Positions 36,271 to 45,897 are shown, numbered from the stretch's first letter. The stretch is DNA of 64,000 nucleotides from Cetobacterium somerae ATCC BAA-474 (GCF_000479045.1 NZ_KI518090.1:1-64000), one strand, 5' to 3'. The notes: generated by a model from the sequence alone, not told the origin. Program-made: numbers and translations.

Positions 36271-38352
36271 ATGAAAAAGCACCTAATCGGAATAATATCA
36301 CTAGTAGCTTCTATAGTTTCATTTGGAGCAGAGGGAGAATATTTAGTAAAAGGGGTAGAGTTTAAAAACTTAAACGAAATACCTCAAGATGTTTTAATAC
36401 AAAAGATGAGTTTAAAGAAAGGTCAAGTATTCTCAACAGAGGGATTATTAAAAGACTATAACAACATAAAGAAAAGTGATTATATAGACGAATTGGCTAT
36501 TTATCCTCAAGTTTATGATGGAGGAATAAAACTAGTAGTAGACGTAAAAGAGAAAAAAGATACTAAAGAACTTTTAGAAAAGCAAGGTATTTTACCAGCT
36601 TCTGAAAGAGAGAGAGTAGATACGACATTAGTTGTTTCTAGTTTAGAAATAATTGGTAGTGTAAATGTTCCTGTTAATGAAGTTGCAAAGAAAATACCAA
36701 TTAAAGTTGGAGGGTATTTTTCAAAAAATAAAATAATTAAAGGACAAAGAGAGCTTTTAGAAACAGGGATGTATAGAGAGGTTATACCTGATGTATACCA
36801 ATACCCAGAAGGATTAGTTGTTGTGTATTCTGTTATTGAAAATCCAATTATAAATGGAGTTCAAATTAAGGGAAATACTAAATATACTACAGAAGAATTA
36901 AAAAGTTTAATTAATATAGAACCAGGAAAAGTTTTAAATCTTAATAATCTGAGAGATGCTAGAGATAAAATATTAAAAAAATATAATGAAGATGGTTATG
37001 TTTTAGCTGAAATAGAAGATATTGATTTAACTGGTGGTAATGACTTAACAATAGTAATTAATGAAGGTACAGTGGATAAAGTTAATTTCACAAAAATGGT
37101 TACTAAACAAAAAGGTCAAAGAAGAAAAGCTACTGATACATTATTAAAAACTAGAGATTATGTAGTTGAAAGAGAAATAGAGATACAACCTGGTGAAGTA
37201 TTTAATATAAATGATTATAATGAGACTGTATCAAATTTAATGAGAACAGGATATTTTAAAAATGTAAAATACGAAACAAAACCAGCACCAGGAGAAAATC
37301 AAGGTGTTGACTTAGTTCTTCTATTAGAAGAGGAGAGAACTGCAACTTTACAAGGAGCGGTATCTTATGGATCAGAGATAGGATTACTAGGGATGTTATC
37401 AGTAAAAGATATGAACTGGCAGGGTAAAGGGCAAGAGTTAGGAGTAACTTTTGAAAAATCAGATGAAAATTATACAAGTTTCTCAATCAATTTCTCAGAT
37501 CCTTGGATAAAAGGTACAGATAGAATATCTTGGGGATGGAGTTTATATAAAAACGAATATGAAAATAGTGACAGTGTACTTTTCAATGAGACAGATACAT
37601 ATGGTGCTAAGTTAAATATAGGAAAAGGATTAACTAAAAACTTAAGATTAGGTTTAGGAACTAAAGCTGAATATATAACAGAAAAGGCTGATAAGTCGGA
37701 ATTAGCAATTTATTCTACTCCTGAAAATGATTTACTTAATAAATGGGGAGATAAGAGAAGTTATGGATTATTTAGTGTTTATCCGTCGATAACATATGAT
37801 ACAAGAAATAGCTATTGGAATCCAACATCTGGTTGGTATGGAAAATATCAAGTTGAAGTAGGATATGCTGATACAATAGATTCTGGAACTTTTGCTAATA
37901 CAACTTTAGAATTAAGAAAGTATCATAGAGGATTATTTAAAAATAATACATTTGCATATAGAGCTGTAGGAGGAGTTATGACTACAACTACTCCGGAATC
38001 TCAAAGATTCTGGGTAGGAGGAGGAAGTACTCTTAGAGGATACGATGGAGGATTCTACCAAGGAACACAAAAGATAACTGCAACAATAGAAAATAGAACT
38101 CAAATAAATGATGTATTAGGATTTGTTCTATTCTCAGATATAGGAAGAGCATGGGATTATCAAGGGGAAGACCCAGGATATTTAAATGAAAAAAGAGATG
38201 CTAGATTCCCAGATGATATAGGAACAACAGTGGGAGTTGGATTAAGAGTTAATACACCAGTAGGACCATTAAGATTTGACTTTGGATGGCCAGTAGGAAA
38301 TTCAGAAGAAAGTGGAATGAAATTCTACTTTAATATGGGACAATCATTCTAA
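36271..38352 (+). CDS. bamA: Outer-membrane protein assembly factor BamA (Omp85)
   Basis: This 693-residue Omp85 protein has a signal peptide (about 1-19, ending FGA), several periplasmic POTRA domains (about 25-345) and a 16-strand barrel (about 350-693). The lid-loop motif is visible as STLRGYDGG near residue 588, matching the conserved R-G-F/Y. The chain ends with phenylalanine (GQSF), the outer-membrane insertion signal. BamA inserts beta-barrel proteins into the outer membrane. It is followed by skp and lpxD, the classic gene neighbourhood. Confidence 0.95.
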   Translation: MKKHLIGIISLVASIVSFGAEGEYLVKGVEFKNLNEIPQDVLIQKMSLKKGQVFSTEGLLKDYNNIKKSDYIDELAIYPQVYDGGIKLVVDVKEKKDTKELLEKQGILPASERERVDTTLVVSSLEIIGSVNVPVNEVAKKIPIKVGGYFSKNKIIKGQRELLETGMYREVIPDVYQYPEGLVVVYSVIENPIINGVQIKGNTKYTTEELKSLINIEPGKVLNLNNLRDARDKILKKYNEDGYVLAEIEDIDLTGGNDLTIVINEGTVDKVNFTKMVTKQKGQRRKATDTLLKTRDYVVEREIEIQPGEVFNINDYNETVSNLMRTGYFKNVKYETKPAPGENQGVDLVLLLEEERTATLQGAVSYGSEIGLLGMLSVKDMNWQGKGQELGVTFEKSDENYTSFSINFSDPWIKGTDRISWGWSLYKNEYENSDSVLFNETDTYGAKLNIGKGLTKNLRLGLGTKAEYITEKADKSELAIYSTPENDLLNKWGDKRSYGLFSVYPSITYDTRNSYWNPTSGWYGKYQVEVGYADTIDSGTFANTTLELRKYHRGLFKNNTFAYRAVGGVMTTTTPESQRFWVGGGSTLRGYDGGFYQGTQKITATIENRTQINDVLGFVLFSDIGRAWDYQGEDPGYLNEKRDARFPDDIGTTVGVGLRVNTPVGPLRFDFGWPVGNSEESGMKFYFNMGQSF

Positions 38353-38379
38353 TAAATATATATATATGGAGGATTCACA

Positions 38380-38865
38380 ATGAAGAAAATAGCAATAATA
38401 GCAATGTTAGCAGCAGTATCTACATCTGCTTTCGCATTAAAAGTAGGATATGTAAATAGTCAAGAGTTATTTGCAAAATACTCACAAACAAAAGTTATTA
38501 GAGATAATTTAACTAAAGAAAAACAAACTTTAGAGACTACATTACAAAAGAAAGAGATTGAATTACAAAAACTTCAAGTTGAATTACAAGGAAAAGGGAA
38601 AGATGTAACTGAAGCTGAAAAAAAGGCTTTTGAAGAAAAAGTTGCAGCATTTCAAAAATTAGTAAGAGAGTCTCAAGCTAAACTTTCAAATGAAGAAGCA
38701 AAAAAAATGCAAGAGATAGATAGATTAATAAATATTTCTATTCAAAACGTAGCAAGATCAGATAAGTATGACTATGTTCTTGAGCAAGGTGCAATTAAAT
38801 TTGGAGGAGAAAATATAACTCCAAAAGTGTTAAATGTTATGGAAAAAAGTAAAAAAGTAAACTAA
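38380..38865 (+). CDS. Periplasmic chaperone OmpH/Skp
   Basis: This 161-residue protein has a signal peptide ending SAFA (about residue 19) and then a long coiled coil (about 40-125) between short beta strands, the prefoldin-like Skp layout. The mature start KVGYVNSQELF is typical of OmpH. It holds unfolded outer-membrane proteins for BamA. It lies between bamA and lpxD in one transcript. Confidence 0.9.
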   Translation: MKKIAIIAMLAAVSTSAFALKVGYVNSQELFAKYSQTKVIRDNLTKEKQTLETTLQKKEIELQKLQVELQGKGKDVTEAEKKAFEEKVAAFQKLVRESQAKLSNEEAKKMQEIDRLINISIQNVARSDKYDYVLEQGAIKFGGENITPKVLNVMEKSKKVN

Positions 38866-38886
38866 TAAAAAATAGAGAGGGATAAA

Positions 38887-39885
38887 ATGACTTATAAAAT
38901 AGATGAGTTAATAACCCTTCTTGAATGTGAGGTAAAGGGAGATGCCAAGGTAAACATTACAGGGTTATCTCCCTTTTTTCAAGCTGAAGAAGGAGAAGTA
39001 ACTTTTGCATCAGATGAAAAATTTTTAAAAAAATTAGACGAAACTAAAGCAAGTGTTGTAATTGTTCCATTTGGAATGGTATTACCAGAAAATGGAAAGA
39101 CATATTTACTAGTAAAGGATAATCCAAGAGTTTTAATGCCTAAGTTATTAGCATTTTTTAAAAGAAAGCTGAAAAAAATGGAAAAATTAGTTGAAGAATC
39201 AGCTATAATAGGTGAAGGAACAACTGTTGGAATAAATGCTTATATTGGGCATGATGTTAAACTTGGAAAAAATGTAATGATTTATCCAAATGTAACAATA
39301 TGTGAAGGGGTCGAGATAGGGGATAATACAGTAATTTATCCAAATGTAACAATAAGAGAGTTTTGTAAAATTGGAAAAGAGTGTGTTATTCAACCAGGAG
39401 CAGTAATTGGATCAGATGGATTTGGTTTTGTAAAGGTAAATGGAAATAATACAAAAATAGATCAGATAGGATCTGTAATTCTTGAAGATTTTGTAGAAAT
39501 AGGTGCCAATACAACAATTGATAGAGGAACGATTGGAAATACAGTAATTAAAAAATATACAAAAATAGATAATCTGGTTCAAATTGCTCATAATGATATA
39601 ATTGGTCAAAACTGCTTAATCATATCTCAAGTAGGAATAGCTGGAAGTACTGAAGTGGGAGATAATACAACTTTAGGTGGACAAGTTGGAGTTGCAGGAC
39701 ATATTAAGATTGGTAGCAATGTAATGGTTGGAGCAAAATCCGGTATTATAGGAAATGTTGATGATAATCAGGTTTTAGCTGGACACCCATTAATGAATCT
39801 AAAAGATGACTTAAAAGTAAAAGCTGCTCAAAAGAAATTACCAGAACTATTAAAAAGAGTAAAAGAGCTGGAAAAGAAACTTTAA
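38887..39885 (+). CDS. lpxD: UDP-3-O-(3-hydroxyacyl)glucosamine N-acyltransferase
   Basis: LpxD adds the second acyl chain in lipid A synthesis. The 332-residue protein has an N-terminal uridine-binding domain (about 1-100), then left-handed parallel beta-helix hexapeptide repeats (about 105-300) with IGANTTIDRG, followed by the catalytic His in VQIAHNDIIG (about 238). The usual followers fabZ and lpxA are not here; a terminator closes the run. Presence of lpxD shows the cell makes lipopolysaccharide or a lipid A-based outer leaflet. Confidence 0.95.
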   Translation: MTYKIDELITLLECEVKGDAKVNITGLSPFFQAEEGEVTFASDEKFLKKLDETKASVVIVPFGMVLPENGKTYLLVKDNPRVLMPKLLAFFKRKLKKMEKLVEESAIIGEGTTVGINAYIGHDVKLGKNVMIYPNVTICEGVEIGDNTVIYPNVTIREFCKIGKECVIQPGAVIGSDGFGFVKVNGNNTKIDQIGSVILEDFVEIGANTTIDRGTIGNTVIKKYTKIDNLVQIAHNDIIGQNCLIISQVGIAGSTEVGDNTTLGGQVGVAGHIKIGSNVMVGAKSGIIGNVDDNQVLAGHPLMNLKDDLKVKAAQKKLPELLKRVKELEKKL

Positions 39886-39903
39886 AAATAATAAAATAAA
39901 GAA

Positions 39904-39943
39904 AAATCTAAAGAGGTTAAATCAACTTTAGATTTTTTATTTT
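39904..39943 (+). terminator. Terminator after lpxD
   Basis: AAATCTAAAG (39904-39913) pairs with CTTTAGATTT (39926-39935), followed by T-rich sequence. Confidence 0.85.
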
Positions 39944-40016
39944 TTTGAAGAAAGGTATTTAATTTAAAGGTGTAACATGATACAATATATTAAAATAAAA
40001 AAAATGAGGTAGTTTA

Positions 40017-40604
40017 ATGAAAAAGAGAATAACTTTTGATAAGTATGGTGAAATGAGATTTATATCCCATTTGGATATGCTTAGATTTGCAGATAGATTA
40101 TTAAAGAAAGCTCATATACCTATGAAATATACTCAAGGATTTCATCCAAGACCAAAGATATCCTTAGGAAATCCAGTATCTTTAGGAACAGAAGCTTTTA
40201 ATGAATTAATGGATATAGAGTTATCAGAAATGATGACAAATGAAGAGGTAATGGAAAGAATGAACTCTGCAGCAGTTCCAGGATTTAAAGTAACTAAAGT
40301 AGAAACAATCGAAGATAAAAGAAGTATTGTAGATGTATATACAAATGCTATATTTGAAATAACAGGTTCTAAAAGTGATATAGATACCTTAGAAACTCTA
40401 TTTAATCAAGAGGAAATAATTGAGCGAAAAGAGAAAAAAGGAAAGATATCAGAAAGAAACTTAGGAGAAAGAGTTAAAGATTTTTCAAGAGTAGATGACA
40501 CAATAAACTTAGAATTGGTTAATACTTCACCAAACTCTTTTTTAATCTTAGCAGGAGTAGATATAAAGGACGTACATATAATAAAAAAAGGTTATAAAAT
40601 CTAA
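40017..40604 (+). CDS. DUF2344 / TIGR03936 radical-SAM-associated protein
   Basis: This 195-residue protein shows the strong family pattern YGEMRFISHLDMLR near its start, then GFHPRPKISLGNPVSLGTEA and a mid-chain MNSAAVPGF. In many bacteria it is fused to or adjacent to a radical SAM protein, but here it stands apart and no radical SAM gene lies nearby. Its reaction is not established. serS follows after 31 bases. Confidence 0.82.
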   Translation: MKKRITFDKYGEMRFISHLDMLRFADRLLKKAHIPMKYTQGFHPRPKISLGNPVSLGTEAFNELMDIELSEMMTNEEVMERMNSAAVPGFKVTKVETIEDKRSIVDVYTNAIFEITGSKSDIDTLETLFNQEEIIERKEKKGKISERNLGERVKDFSRVDDTINLELVNTSPNSFLILAGVDIKDVHIIKKGYKI

Positions 40605-40635
40605 AACATATAATTAATTATAAAGGAGAAAAGCT

Positions 40636-41907
40636 ATGCTAGATTTAAGATTTATTCGTGAAAACATTGATATGTTACAAGAAATGCTTGTAAACAGAGG
40701 AAGCAATATTGATCTTCAAGAGTTTGTAAAATTAGATACAGAGAGAAGAGAGATTTTATCCAAAGTTGAAATGCTAAAAAATAAAAGAAATACAGAGTCT
40801 GCAGAAGTAGCTAGAAGAAAAAAGGCAGGAGAGGATGCTTCTGAAATTATAGCTGAGATGGGAAAAGTTTCTGCTGAAATAAAAGAACTAGATGCAAAAC
40901 TTGCAGAAGTAGAAGAGAAGGTAACATATTTCCAAATGACATTTCCAAATATGTACCACTCAAGTACTCCTATCGGAAAAGACGAAGAGGATAATGTTGA
41001 AATAAGAAGATGGGGAACACCTAGAGAGTTTACTTTCCAACCAAAAGAGCACTGGGAAATAGGAGAAAATCTTGAAATTTTAGACTTTGAAAGAGGAGCA
41101 AAATTAGGAGGTTCAAGATTTGTAGTATATAGAGGAGCAGCAGCAAGATTAGAGAGAGCTTTAATTAGCTTTATGCTAGATACTCATACAACAGAGCATG
41201 GATACACAGAGCATCTAACACCATTTATTGTAAAAAGAGATATTTGTGAAGGAACAGGACAATTACCAAAATTTGAAGAGGATATGTATAAGACAACTGA
41301 TGATATGTTCTTAATTTCAACATCAGAAATAACATTAACAAATATACATAGACAAGAGATATTAAATGAAAGTGATTTACCTAAATATTATACAGCTTAT
41401 TCACCTTGTTTCAGAAGAGAGGCTGGTTCTTATGGAAGAGATATGAAAGGGTTAATAAGATTACATCAATTTAATAAAGTTGAAATGGTAAAGTTAGCAA
41501 CACCTGAAACATCATATGATGAGCTAGAGAAAATGGTTGCTAATGCAGAAACAATATTACAAAGATTAGGATTACCATATAGAGTTATTCAATTATGTTC
41601 TGGAGATATGGGATTTGGAGCAGCTAAAACTTATGATTTAGAAGTATGGTTACCTGGTCAAAATAAATTTAGAGAGATTTCATCTTGTTCTAACTGTGGA
41701 GATTTCCAAGCTAGAAGAATGGGACTAAAATATAGACCAGAAGGAAATTCGAAAAGTGAATTCTGTCATACATTAAATGGATCAGGATTAGCAGTAGGTA
41801 GAACTCTAGTAGCAATTATGGAAAATTATCAACAAGAGGATGGATCATTCTTAATACCAGAAGTTTTAGTACCATATATGGGTGGTATGACTGTTGTTAA
41901 AAAGTAG
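40636..41907 (+). CDS. serS: Seryl-tRNA synthetase
   Basis: This 423-residue class II enzyme charges tRNA-Ser. The N-terminal coiled-coil arm (about 30-100) and class II motifs 2 ([14 protein letters not shown]) and 3 ([12 protein letters not shown]) are visible. The length is typical. No T-box lies in the short gap upstream. The 3' end overlaps the next small gene by 14 bases in another frame. Confidence 0.96.
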   Translation: MLDLRFIRENIDMLQEMLVNRGSNIDLQEFVKLDTERREILSKVEMLKNKRNTESAEVARRKKAGEDASEIIAEMGKVSAEIKELDAKLAEVEEKVTYFQMTFPNMYHSSTPIGKDEEDNVEIRRWGTPREFTFQPKEHWEIGENLEILDFERGAKLGGSRFVVYRGAAARLERALISFMLDTHTTEHGYTEHLTPFIVKRDICEGTGQLPKFEEDMYKTTDDMFLISTSEITLTNIHRQEILNESDLPKYYTAYSPCFRREAGSYGRDMKGLIRLHQFNKVEMVKLATPETSYDELEKMVANAETILQRLGLPYRVIQLCSGDMGFGAAKTYDLEVWLPGQNKFREISSCSNCGDFQARRMGLKYRPEGNSKSEFCHTLNGSGLAVGRTLVAIMENYQQEDGSFLIPEVLVPYMGGMTVVKK

Positions 41908-42364
41908 TCTTTTAATTTTATTTGTTTTGAATCTATTTGTTAAAAATATGACGGTATTGGGAGTTCTTCTTTTTATTGGAGTTGTATTGAATATTATATT
42001 CAATAAAGAACTTTTAAAACATTTAAAGAAATTAAAATTTCTTATATTTATATATTTAACTACTTTTTTGGCTCAGATATATTATCATCAAGAGGGAGAG
42101 GTTCTATTTAAAATTTACAGTATATATGTTACAAAGGGTGGAATCTTAAATTTTGCTTCAAGCTTTTTAAGGATTATAAATTTAATTCTTTTATCTTGGT
42201 TAGTAAATACTCAAAATATATTGCCCAAAAGTCTATCTTCATACCAAAGGGTAATAGAAGATGTAATAGAGTTAATACCTGAGGTTTTTAAGATATTTAA
42301 AAGTAAAAGAAAGATAAAGTGGTTTTTTAGATATATTTTAAGTCAAATAAAGATAAAAAACTAA
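41894..42364 (+). CDS. Small membrane protein, possibly EcfT/CbiQ-like
   Basis: This 156-residue protein starts with TTG at 41894, inside the serS end. It has about four hydrophobic segments (roughly 5-33, 43-60, 78-103) and a basic C-terminus ([12 protein letters not shown]). The [16 protein letters not shown] segment followed by an IPEVF helix is reminiscent of the first part of EcfT/CbiQ transmembrane couplers, but the usual coupling Ala-Arg-Gly motifs are missing. No ABC component is adjacent. The start has no clear ribosome site, so translation may depend on serS. Function unknown. Confidence 0.5.
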   Translation: MLKSSLLILFVLNLFVKNMTVLGVLLFIGVVLNIIFNKELLKHLKKLKFLIFIYLTTFLAQIYYHQEGEVLFKIYSIYVTKGGILNFASSFLRIINLILLSWLVNTQNILPKSLSSYQRVIEDVIELIPEVFKIFKSKRKIKWFFRYILSQIKIKN

Positions 42365-42376
42365 TAGTTTCAAAAA

Positions 42377-42405
42377 TTGATTTTAGTGTAAAAATTTGTT
42401 ATATT
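42377..42405 (+). promoter_or_regulatory. Promoter for the fructose-bisphosphate aldolase gene
   Basis: TTGATT (42377-42382) is followed after 17 bases by TATATT (42400-42405), 31 bases before the start. Confidence 0.65.
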
Positions 42406-42436
42406 AATAGATGAATAAAATATTAGGAGGAAAATT

Positions 42437-43414
42437 ATGTCATATAATTACAAAGATTTAGGATTATCTAATACTAGAGAAATGTTCGCAAAAGCTAACA
42501 AAGAGCACTATGCTGTTCCAGCATTTAACTTCAATAATATGGAGCAAATGCTTGCAATCGTTGAAGCTTGTGCTGAGATGGGATCACCAGTTATATTACA
42601 ATGTTCAACAGGAGCATTAAAGTATATGACAAAAGAGGTTACTCCACTTTTAGCTAAGGCAGCTGTAGACAGAGCAAGAGCTATGGGATCAGATATTCCA
42701 GTAGCACTTCACTTAGATCACGGACCAAGCTTAGATGCAGTAAAATCATGTATAGATGCAGGATTCTCATCAGTAATGATCGATGGATCTCACTATTCAT
42801 TTGACGAGAATATAGCAATCACAAAAGAAGTTGTTGAATATGCAAAGAAATTTGACGTTACAGTAGAAGCTGAATTAGGAGTTCTTGCTGGAGTAGAAGA
42901 TGACGTTGTTGCTGAGCACAGCATATTTACAAATCCTGATGAGGTTGAAGAGTTTGTATCAAGAACTGGAGTGGATTCATTAGCTATCGCTATTGGAACT
43001 TCACATGGAGCTCACAAATTCAAACCTGGAACAAATCCAAAGTTAGAGTTAGAAATATTAGCTGAAATCGAAAGAAGAATCCCAGGATTCCCAATCGTAT
43101 TACACGGATCATCAGCAGTACCTCAAAAATATGTTGAAGAGATCAAAAAATATGGTGGAGTATTAAAAGACGCTATTGGAATCCCTAACACTGAGTTAAT
43201 GGGAGCAGCAAAATCAGGTGTTGCAAAAATAAACGTAGATACAGATGGAAGACTTGCATTTACAGCAGGAGTAAGAAGAGTATTTGCTGAGCAACCTGGA
43301 GAGTTCGATCCAAGAAAATATTTAGGTGTTGCAAAAGAAGAGATGAAATCATACTATAAAGAAAAAATTAAAGAAGTTTTCGGATCAGAGAACGCTTACA
43401 AAGCAGCAAAATAA
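42437..43414 (+). CDS. fba: Class II fructose-bisphosphate aldolase
   Basis: This 325-residue zinc enzyme cleaves fructose-1,6-bisphosphate in glycolysis. Metal ligands and active-site residues are seen in LHLDHG (91-96, His95 metal), the DGSHYSF stretch, EAELGVLAGVED, and SHGAHKF and LHGSSAV later. Strongly biased codons match a highly expressed protein. It has its own promoter and terminator. Related tagatose-bisphosphate aldolases share these motifs, but length and isolated glycolytic-type codon bias favour Fba. Confidence 0.92.
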   Translation: MSYNYKDLGLSNTREMFAKANKEHYAVPAFNFNNMEQMLAIVEACAEMGSPVILQCSTGALKYMTKEVTPLLAKAAVDRARAMGSDIPVALHLDHGPSLDAVKSCIDAGFSSVMIDGSHYSFDENIAITKEVVEYAKKFDVTVEAELGVLAGVEDDVVAEHSIFTNPDEVEEFVSRTGVDSLAIAIGTSHGAHKFKPGTNPKLELEILAEIERRIPGFPIVLHGSSAVPQKYVEEIKKYGGVLKDAIGIPNTELMGAAKSGVAKINVDTDGRLAFTAGVRRVFAEQPGEFDPRKYLGVAKEEMKSYYKEKIKEVFGSENAYKAAK

Positions 43415-43424
43415 TTAAACAATT

Positions 43425-43456
43425 AAAACCTGTAGATTATGTCTACAGGTTTTTTT
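43425..43456 (+). terminator. Terminator after fba
   Basis: AAAACCTGTAGA (43425-43436) pairs perfectly with TCTACAGGTTTT (43442-43453) followed by more T. Confidence 0.9.
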
Positions 43457-43483
43457 ATTTGAAAATTTAAATTGTTCTAGCTA

Positions 43484-43512
43484 TTGATTTTTTAAAAAAA
43501 ATATAGTAATAA
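43484..43512 (+). promoter_or_regulatory. Possible promoter for the hydrogenase operon
   Basis: TTGATT (43484-43489) is followed after 17 bases by TAATAA (43507-43512), about 50 bases before the first gene. No clear Rex operator palindrome is present. Confidence 0.5.
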
Positions 43513-43562
43513 AATAGAATAAATTCTTTGGGAAAAATTAAAATGAAAAATAGGAGGTAAAA

Positions 43563-44057
43563 ATGGCTTGTGATAATAAATTAAAAAAAGAGATGTTTGA
43601 AGAGTTAAAGAAGTATATAAGTGAGATTGAAGAAAAAAATGGAGCATTAATCTCTGTACTTCATAAAGGACAAGAGATTTTTGGATATTTACCACAAGAA
43701 GTACAGGAGTTTATAGCAAAAGAGATGAATATTCCAATTGCTAAAGTGTATGGAGTGGTAAGTTTTTATCATTTCTTCTCAATGAAACCAAAAGGAAAGC
43801 ATCCGATATCAGTTTGTATGGGTACAGCTTGTTATGTTAGAGGGGCTGAAAAAGTTTTAAATAGTGTAAAAAATTACTTAGGAATTGATGTAGGAGAAAC
43901 AACAGAGGATGGATTGTTTTCTATAGATGCATTAAGATGTGTTGGAGCATGTGGACTAGCTCCAGTAGTTTTAATAGGAAAAGATGTTTATGGAAAAGAA
44001 GAGGTTAAAGATATGAAAAAAATCTTAGAAAAATATAGGAAAGAAGCATCAAAATAG
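43563..44057 (+). CDS. NuoE-like [2Fe-2S] subunit of NADH-linked [FeFe] hydrogenase
   Basis: This 164-residue thioredoxin-like ferredoxin matches the gamma (HydC) subunit of multimeric [FeFe] hydrogenases. Four cysteines for one [2Fe-2S] cluster are seen in CMGTACYVRG and in LRCVGACG. The N-terminal four-helix region has GYLPQEVQEFIA, as in NuoE. It is the first gene of a three-gene operon with NuoF-like and hydrogenase subunits. Confidence 0.9.
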   Translation: MACDNKLKKEMFEELKKYISEIEEKNGALISVLHKGQEIFGYLPQEVQEFIAKEMNIPIAKVYGVVSFYHFFSMKPKGKHPISVCMGTACYVRGAEKVLNSVKNYLGIDVGETTEDGLFSIDALRCVGACGLAPVVLIGKDVYGKEEVKDMKKILEKYRKEASK

Positions 44058-44097
44058 AGGATCGATATTACATTAAAAGTATTTTAGGAGGCTAATT

Positions 44098-45885
44098 ATG
44101 AAAGAAAAAAAGAAAATACTTGTTTGTGGTGGTACTGGTTGTTTATCTGCAAAAGGAGAACAGATTGTAGAAAATTTAAGAAATTCAATTAAAGAGCATG
44201 GATTAAAAAATGATGTTGAAGTCATACAAACAGGTTGTTTTGGATTTTGTGAAAAAGGACCTATAGTAAAAATAATGCCAGAAAATACATTTTATATTGA
44301 AGTAAAGCCAGAAGATGCAGAAAGAATAGTAGTAGAGGACATAATTAGTGAGAAAAGAATAGTAGAGCTACTTTATATAGACCCTAAAAATGGTGAGAGA
44401 GTTTTTGAAGGGGAAAATATGGAGTTTTATAAAAAACAGATAAGAATTGCTCTTAAAAATTGTGGTAGTATAGATCCAGAATCGATTGAACAATATATGG
44501 CAGCTGAAGGTTATGCAGCTTTAAAAAAAATATTAACAACAATGACCCCTGAAAGTGTTGTAAAAGTAATTAAAGATTCAGGTTTAAGAGGAAGAGGGGG
44601 AGGAGGATACTCAACAGGTTTGAAATGGGAATTTGCCTCTAAAAATATATCAGATCAAAAATATGTAGTGTGTAATGCTGACGAAGGAGATCCAGGTGCT
44701 TTTATGGACAGATCTATTTTAGAGGGAGATCCACATAGTGTTATTGAGGGTATGATTATTGCTGGATATGCTATAGGAGCTACAAAGGGATTAGTTTACA
44801 TTAGAGCTGAATATCCATTAGCAATAGAAAGATTGAGAAAGGCGATTGAAACGGCTAGAAAGAATGGAATATTAGGAGAGAAAATATTTGGAACAGATTT
44901 CCAATTTGATATTGAAATAAAATATGGTGCTGGAGCATTTGTATGTGGAGAGGAAACAGCATTAATACACTCTATGGAAGGTGGAAGAGGAGAACCAACA
45001 ACAAAACCACCATATCCAGCTGAATCGGGATATTGGGGGAAACCAACAATAGTAAATAATGTTGAGACTTTAGCTAATATTGCTCAAATAATTTTAAAAG
45101 GGGTAGAGTGGTTTAGAAGTATTGGAACAAAAAATTCTCCTGGAACAAAAGTTTTTGCTTTAGCTGGAAAGATAAATAATGTTGGATTAGTTGAAGTTCC
45201 TATGGGGACAACTTTAAGAGAAGTTATTTTTGAAATCGGTGGTGGAATAAAGAATAATAAAAAATTTAAAGCTGTTCAGACAGGAGGTCCATCAGGTGGG
45301 TGTTTAACTGAAAAAGATTTAGATACACCAATAGATTTTGATACTCTTTTAGCTAAAGGGTCTATGATGGGATCAGGTGGAATGATAGTAATGGATGAAG
45401 ATGACTGTATGGTTGCAGTATCTAAATTTTATTTAGAATTCACTGTTGATGAATCTTGTGGAAAGTGTGCACCTTGTAGAATAGGAAATACTAGATTGTG
45501 GGAAATTTTAGATAGAATAACAAAAGGAGAGGGAAAGGAAGAGGATATAGGACTATTAAAAGAGCTATCTCAAACAATAAAAACAACTTCTCTTTGTGGA
45601 CTAGGGCAAACTTCACCAAATCCCGTTTTATCTACAATAAATCAATTTTTAGATGAGTATTTAGAGCATATACATGATAAAAAATGTAGAGCCGGACAGT
45701 GTCAAGCTTTAAGAAGATATCTAATAAATGATAAATGTGTAGGATGTACAGCATGTGCAAGAGTATGTCCAGTTGCATGTATTGATGGAAAAGTTAAAGA
45801 AAGACATGTTATAGACCAAAGTAGATGTATAAAATGTGGTGCTTGTTATAATGCTTGTAAGTTTAGTGCAATAGATATAGCTTAG
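44098..45885 (+). CDS. NuoF-like NADH/FMN subunit of [FeFe] hydrogenase
   Basis: This 595-residue protein matches HydB. In order it has an N-terminal [2Fe-2S] thioredoxin-like domain (about 1-90, CGGTGC and GCFGFC), the NADH/FMN domain (about 120-430, GRGGGGYSTG near 163, ADEGDPG), the [4Fe-4S] domain with CGKCAPCRIG and SLCGLG, and a C-terminal double-cluster ferredoxin (about 540-595, CVGCTACARVCP and CIKCGACYNAC). NADH enters or leaves here. The extra ferredoxin ends are typical of ferredoxin- and NADH-linked (often electron-bifurcating) enzymes. Confidence 0.92.
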   Translation: MKEKKKILVCGGTGCLSAKGEQIVENLRNSIKEHGLKNDVEVIQTGCFGFCEKGPIVKIMPENTFYIEVKPEDAERIVVEDIISEKRIVELLYIDPKNGERVFEGENMEFYKKQIRIALKNCGSIDPESIEQYMAAEGYAALKKILTTMTPESVVKVIKDSGLRGRGGGGYSTGLKWEFASKNISDQKYVVCNADEGDPGAFMDRSILEGDPHSVIEGMIIAGYAIGATKGLVYIRAEYPLAIERLRKAIETARKNGILGEKIFGTDFQFDIEIKYGAGAFVCGEETALIHSMEGGRGEPTTKPPYPAESGYWGKPTIVNNVETLANIAQIILKGVEWFRSIGTKNSPGTKVFALAGKINNVGLVEVPMGTTLREVIFEIGGGIKNNKKFKAVQTGGPSGGCLTEKDLDTPIDFDTLLAKGSMMGSGGMIVMDEDDCMVAVSKFYLEFTVDESCGKCAPCRIGNTRLWEILDRITKGEGKEEDIGLLKELSQTIKTTSLCGLGQTSPNPVLSTINQFLDEYLEHIHDKKCRAGQCQALRRYLINDKCVGCTACARVCPVACIDGKVKERHVIDQSRCIKCGACYNACKFSAIDIA

Positions 45886-45897
45886 TGGAGGTAATTT

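Noticed and set aside
40605-40635. T-box leader for seryl-tRNA synthetase
   Set aside because: The gap is only about 30 bases and lacks the conserved T-box sequence.
43457-43562. Rex operator before the hydrogenase operon
   Set aside because: No TTGTGA-N6-TCACAA or TTGTTAA-type palindrome is present; regulation by Rex remains possible but unsupported.
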